This document shows, piece by piece, positions 61,561 through 64,000 of a stretch of DNA of 64,000 nucleotides. The DNA comes from Stenopsyche tienmushanensis (taxonomy: Eukaryota > Arthropoda > Insecta > Trichoptera > Stenopsychidae), in assembly GCA_008973525.1 (NCBI GenBank), contig WACJ01000404.1, forward strand, positions 558,001 through 622,000. Direction: 5' to 3'. The notes below the pieces were generated by a model that did not search any database, was not told the DNA's origin, and saw only the letters and a program-made list of their open reading frames with translations. Within the stretch, counting starts at the first letter, position 1, and every line of letters begins with the position of its first letter. The position numbers and the translations under genes are program-made.

Positions 61561-64000
61561 GTTTTAAAAGGGTTATATGCGAGAAGCAGCCATTATTTTC
61601 CGTTGATGTATTTATCATATTGTTTTGGAACTTTTTTCGGGTCGATCAGCTCTTGTTTTACATAGTCATCCTTCCGCGGGATGTTTCGCAATGCAGAAAT
61701 AGCTCTGAATAAAATTTACATGTATTCATTTTTTGAATTATATTCCGATTTTTATTTGTAAATTATTATCGGGGAAAATTCAAGGAGTCAGAGTGGTGAA
61801 TAGGGGGGATCCCGTTCGGGGGAACGAATTTGTATTCAAAGCCTGATGGCCGTTCCGTGTCGGGAATATTTCAACGATACAATTTAATTCAGTGCGTTCC
61901 GTATAAAAGAGCAGTTTCATTAAAAAGACGACGGGAAATCCCGGGAAAAATATACCATCGGGAAGTAAACAAATGCGCACGTAGAGGGACGGGAGAGCTC
62001 AGATATGAGAGTGGGAATGGGAGTCTATTCTCTTCGCGAGCGTTCCACATTATGTCGTAACAAAAGGAAGGAAGAGCAGACCGCTACATGGGTGTGTGCT
62101 CCCGTTACAAAAATCTTAGATATTCTGTTACTCTTCTATTACAAAAGGAACTCGTCTTTCTTCCCTCCGTTTGGTTCATATCCAAAGAATCTGCCGTGAC
62201 GTTGCTGATTCGCCCCTGGAGCGCTGTGTCATGGCCTGTTAAAAATACTACCTTAATTAATATTTGTCATATTACTCCCAGAATGGTTGACAGTCATTGT
62301 AAGTCCATGAGTAAAAACAGAAAAATCGTACATAGATCATTCAATTAAATCCATTGAACCATGATGGATTTATCATATTAATTATAAAAAAAATACCAGA
62401 TATAACACAAATACATATATATGGTGCAAATGTATATATATTTGCACCCTGGGTTACAAAAGCCAGCTTTGTAATTCGGAGCAGCGAGTGATAAAAAAAT
62501 AAAGAACCTACTGTGATCATAATGCAGGATTATAATAATTTACAAAAATAAGTCAAAATTAAGTCTTCTAACTTATATTATATTGTCCTATATTTTCAAT
62601 AACTAATTTTTTGCATATTAAAAATGAGTTTGAATGCAATAATATTTATAGAAATGAAATGCTAGATATTATATATATTGGATATGTATTTTGGATTTAT
62701 CATAATTATAAATTAATCTAAAAGTATATATCATTTTGTATTTTAATTTGGAAACAGACCTATAAAAACATACGATTTCCATTTCATATATTCAACGAGC
62801 TTGCATGAAAAACTTTCCACAAAAATGTTTATTTGCTTTAAAAAAGGTCAAACAGAAATCTTTTTTTATTTTATTTTGCAGTATAAAACATCACGTTTAC
62901 CATGAAATTGAGTACACTATGTTATTTTAGAGTCACATATGCACAATTTGAAGTATTTTATATGAAATATTAATTGCGAAACTGTGCAGAATTTGATGCT
63001 CTTTAAAAAAATATTAAAAAGTTACCATTGATGCTGTGTTGTTCTAATGAGCTTTTTGAATCAATTGAATTCTTATATTAATTGAAAACGTGGTTATAAC
63101 TCCAATTTAAAATGTTCATATCTTTGCCGTTGAATGTAACAAAGAGAGTGGAGATCAGCTCTCTCAAAGCGAAATGGCAAGATCCAAACTTCCGACACAA
63201 TCCAGACAATGGTCATTGTAATAATTTGTGACATAATTAAATATTCTCAGATAAAGTTTACGATCGCAAATCCCACAATTAATCTTGGACTTAGCTTTTG
63301 AGTGTTTCTTAAATGAAATCTGTGAAAGCTAAGACCTCGGCGGTCTCCACATATCACGCGCGGAAATTTAGCACACATCTCAACTTTTGGGGCTTATTGC
63401 CCTTTTGTCCACATATAAATTTCCTTGAGATAAGCTTTTAGGTAATGTTTGTATAGCTTTATCGATGCTCTTTAGTTCTTTGAGCTTGACCTAATTGAGT
63501 ACAAAAGGATTTGCCAGAGTAAACAAACACATCGCACAATCGATGTCCGGCGAAACTTTAAATCGAGGCAGAGCAAGTTACATGATAATTTGTATCGCAC
63601 AAAGGCCTATTTGAGGCAGTATATTTTTATGGAGCCATTATGAAAGCTCCAAATGAATGTTTTATATTTGTATTTGTGTCTCAGGCAGGAGATAAGCGTG
63701 TCAATAAAAATGCACTGGGAATGACAGAATATTAAATGCTTATTCAGGATCATAAACAAACTCAATTCGCTTTATTTATGTGCTTTTGTATGGACATAAT
63801 AACTATTCTGTTTGATATCTATGAAATATTTCGCGTTTGTATTCACTGAATAAAAACATATTAATTATGCAGCTTTTCAATCCATTAAGGCCATTATTGT
63901 GTTAATATTAAATAAATTAAACTAGAAGCAAATTCATTCTGGTGTATACTTAATAGATATTTTCATAAATTAAATAAAAATATATATTTCATAGTTTGAC
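61561..64000. other. Right end of the window, non-coding
   Basis: A GC-richer block at 61780-62220 has short frames on both strands without a recognisable product. A palindrome lies at 62423-62448. The rest is AT-rich, with balanced sequence at 63330-63620. Confidence 0.4.
62423..62448. repeat. Palindrome with AT spacer
   Basis: GGTGCAAAT and ATTTGCACC form perfect 9-bp arms around GTATATAT, a cruciform-capable or MITE-core-like inverted repeat. Confidence 0.85.

Overview
The window looks like animal, most probably insect, nuclear DNA. It is AT-rich, has no long ORFs, and carries decayed mariner, hAT-type, piggyBac-type and Mutator-like elements. Three short open blocks on the minus strand have good splice sites and matching codon phases. 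There is no operon structure, CRISPR array, rRNA or convincing intact tRNA, and I saw no viral gene.

The only host gene I can support is part of an ADAM-family metalloprotease gene on the minus strand, best guess the insect gene mind-meld (mmd). Three consecutive exons lie at 57058-57172, 35570-35718 and 14026-14091, separated by introns of about 21.3 and 21.5 kb. They encode the N-terminus and part of the prodomain. The catalytic, disintegrin and later domains were not seen and should lie beyond position 1. Most of the window is therefore intron of this gene, plus about 7 kb of upstream sequence on the right and 14 kb of probable third intron on the left.

Mobile DNA makes up the rest of what can be recognised. 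Three mariner transposase relics lie at 12.7-13.6, 31.7-32.5 and 48.7-48.9 kb. A Mutator-like transposase C-terminus with at least two frameshifts lies at 60.9-61.3 kb. Two hAT-type MITEs have perfect 8-bp target duplications (6090-6264 and 17725-17840). A 332-bp piggyBac-type MITE is flanked by TTAA (15071-15402), and a foldback element starts at a TTAA at 40255. Six anonymous repeat families are present in two or three copies each: A, a GC-rich unit of about 0.7 kb in three copies; B; C; D, tandem units of about 118 bp; E; and G.

The remaining sequence is AT-rich intron broken by GC-richer blocks without recognisable coding. Two of these blocks (about 36.2 and 41.9 kb) share two uncommon motifs and could be regulatory. 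I did not find a clear previously undescribed system. The least explained items are repeat A, the 36.2/41.9 kb motif pair, and the short self-complementary MITEs.
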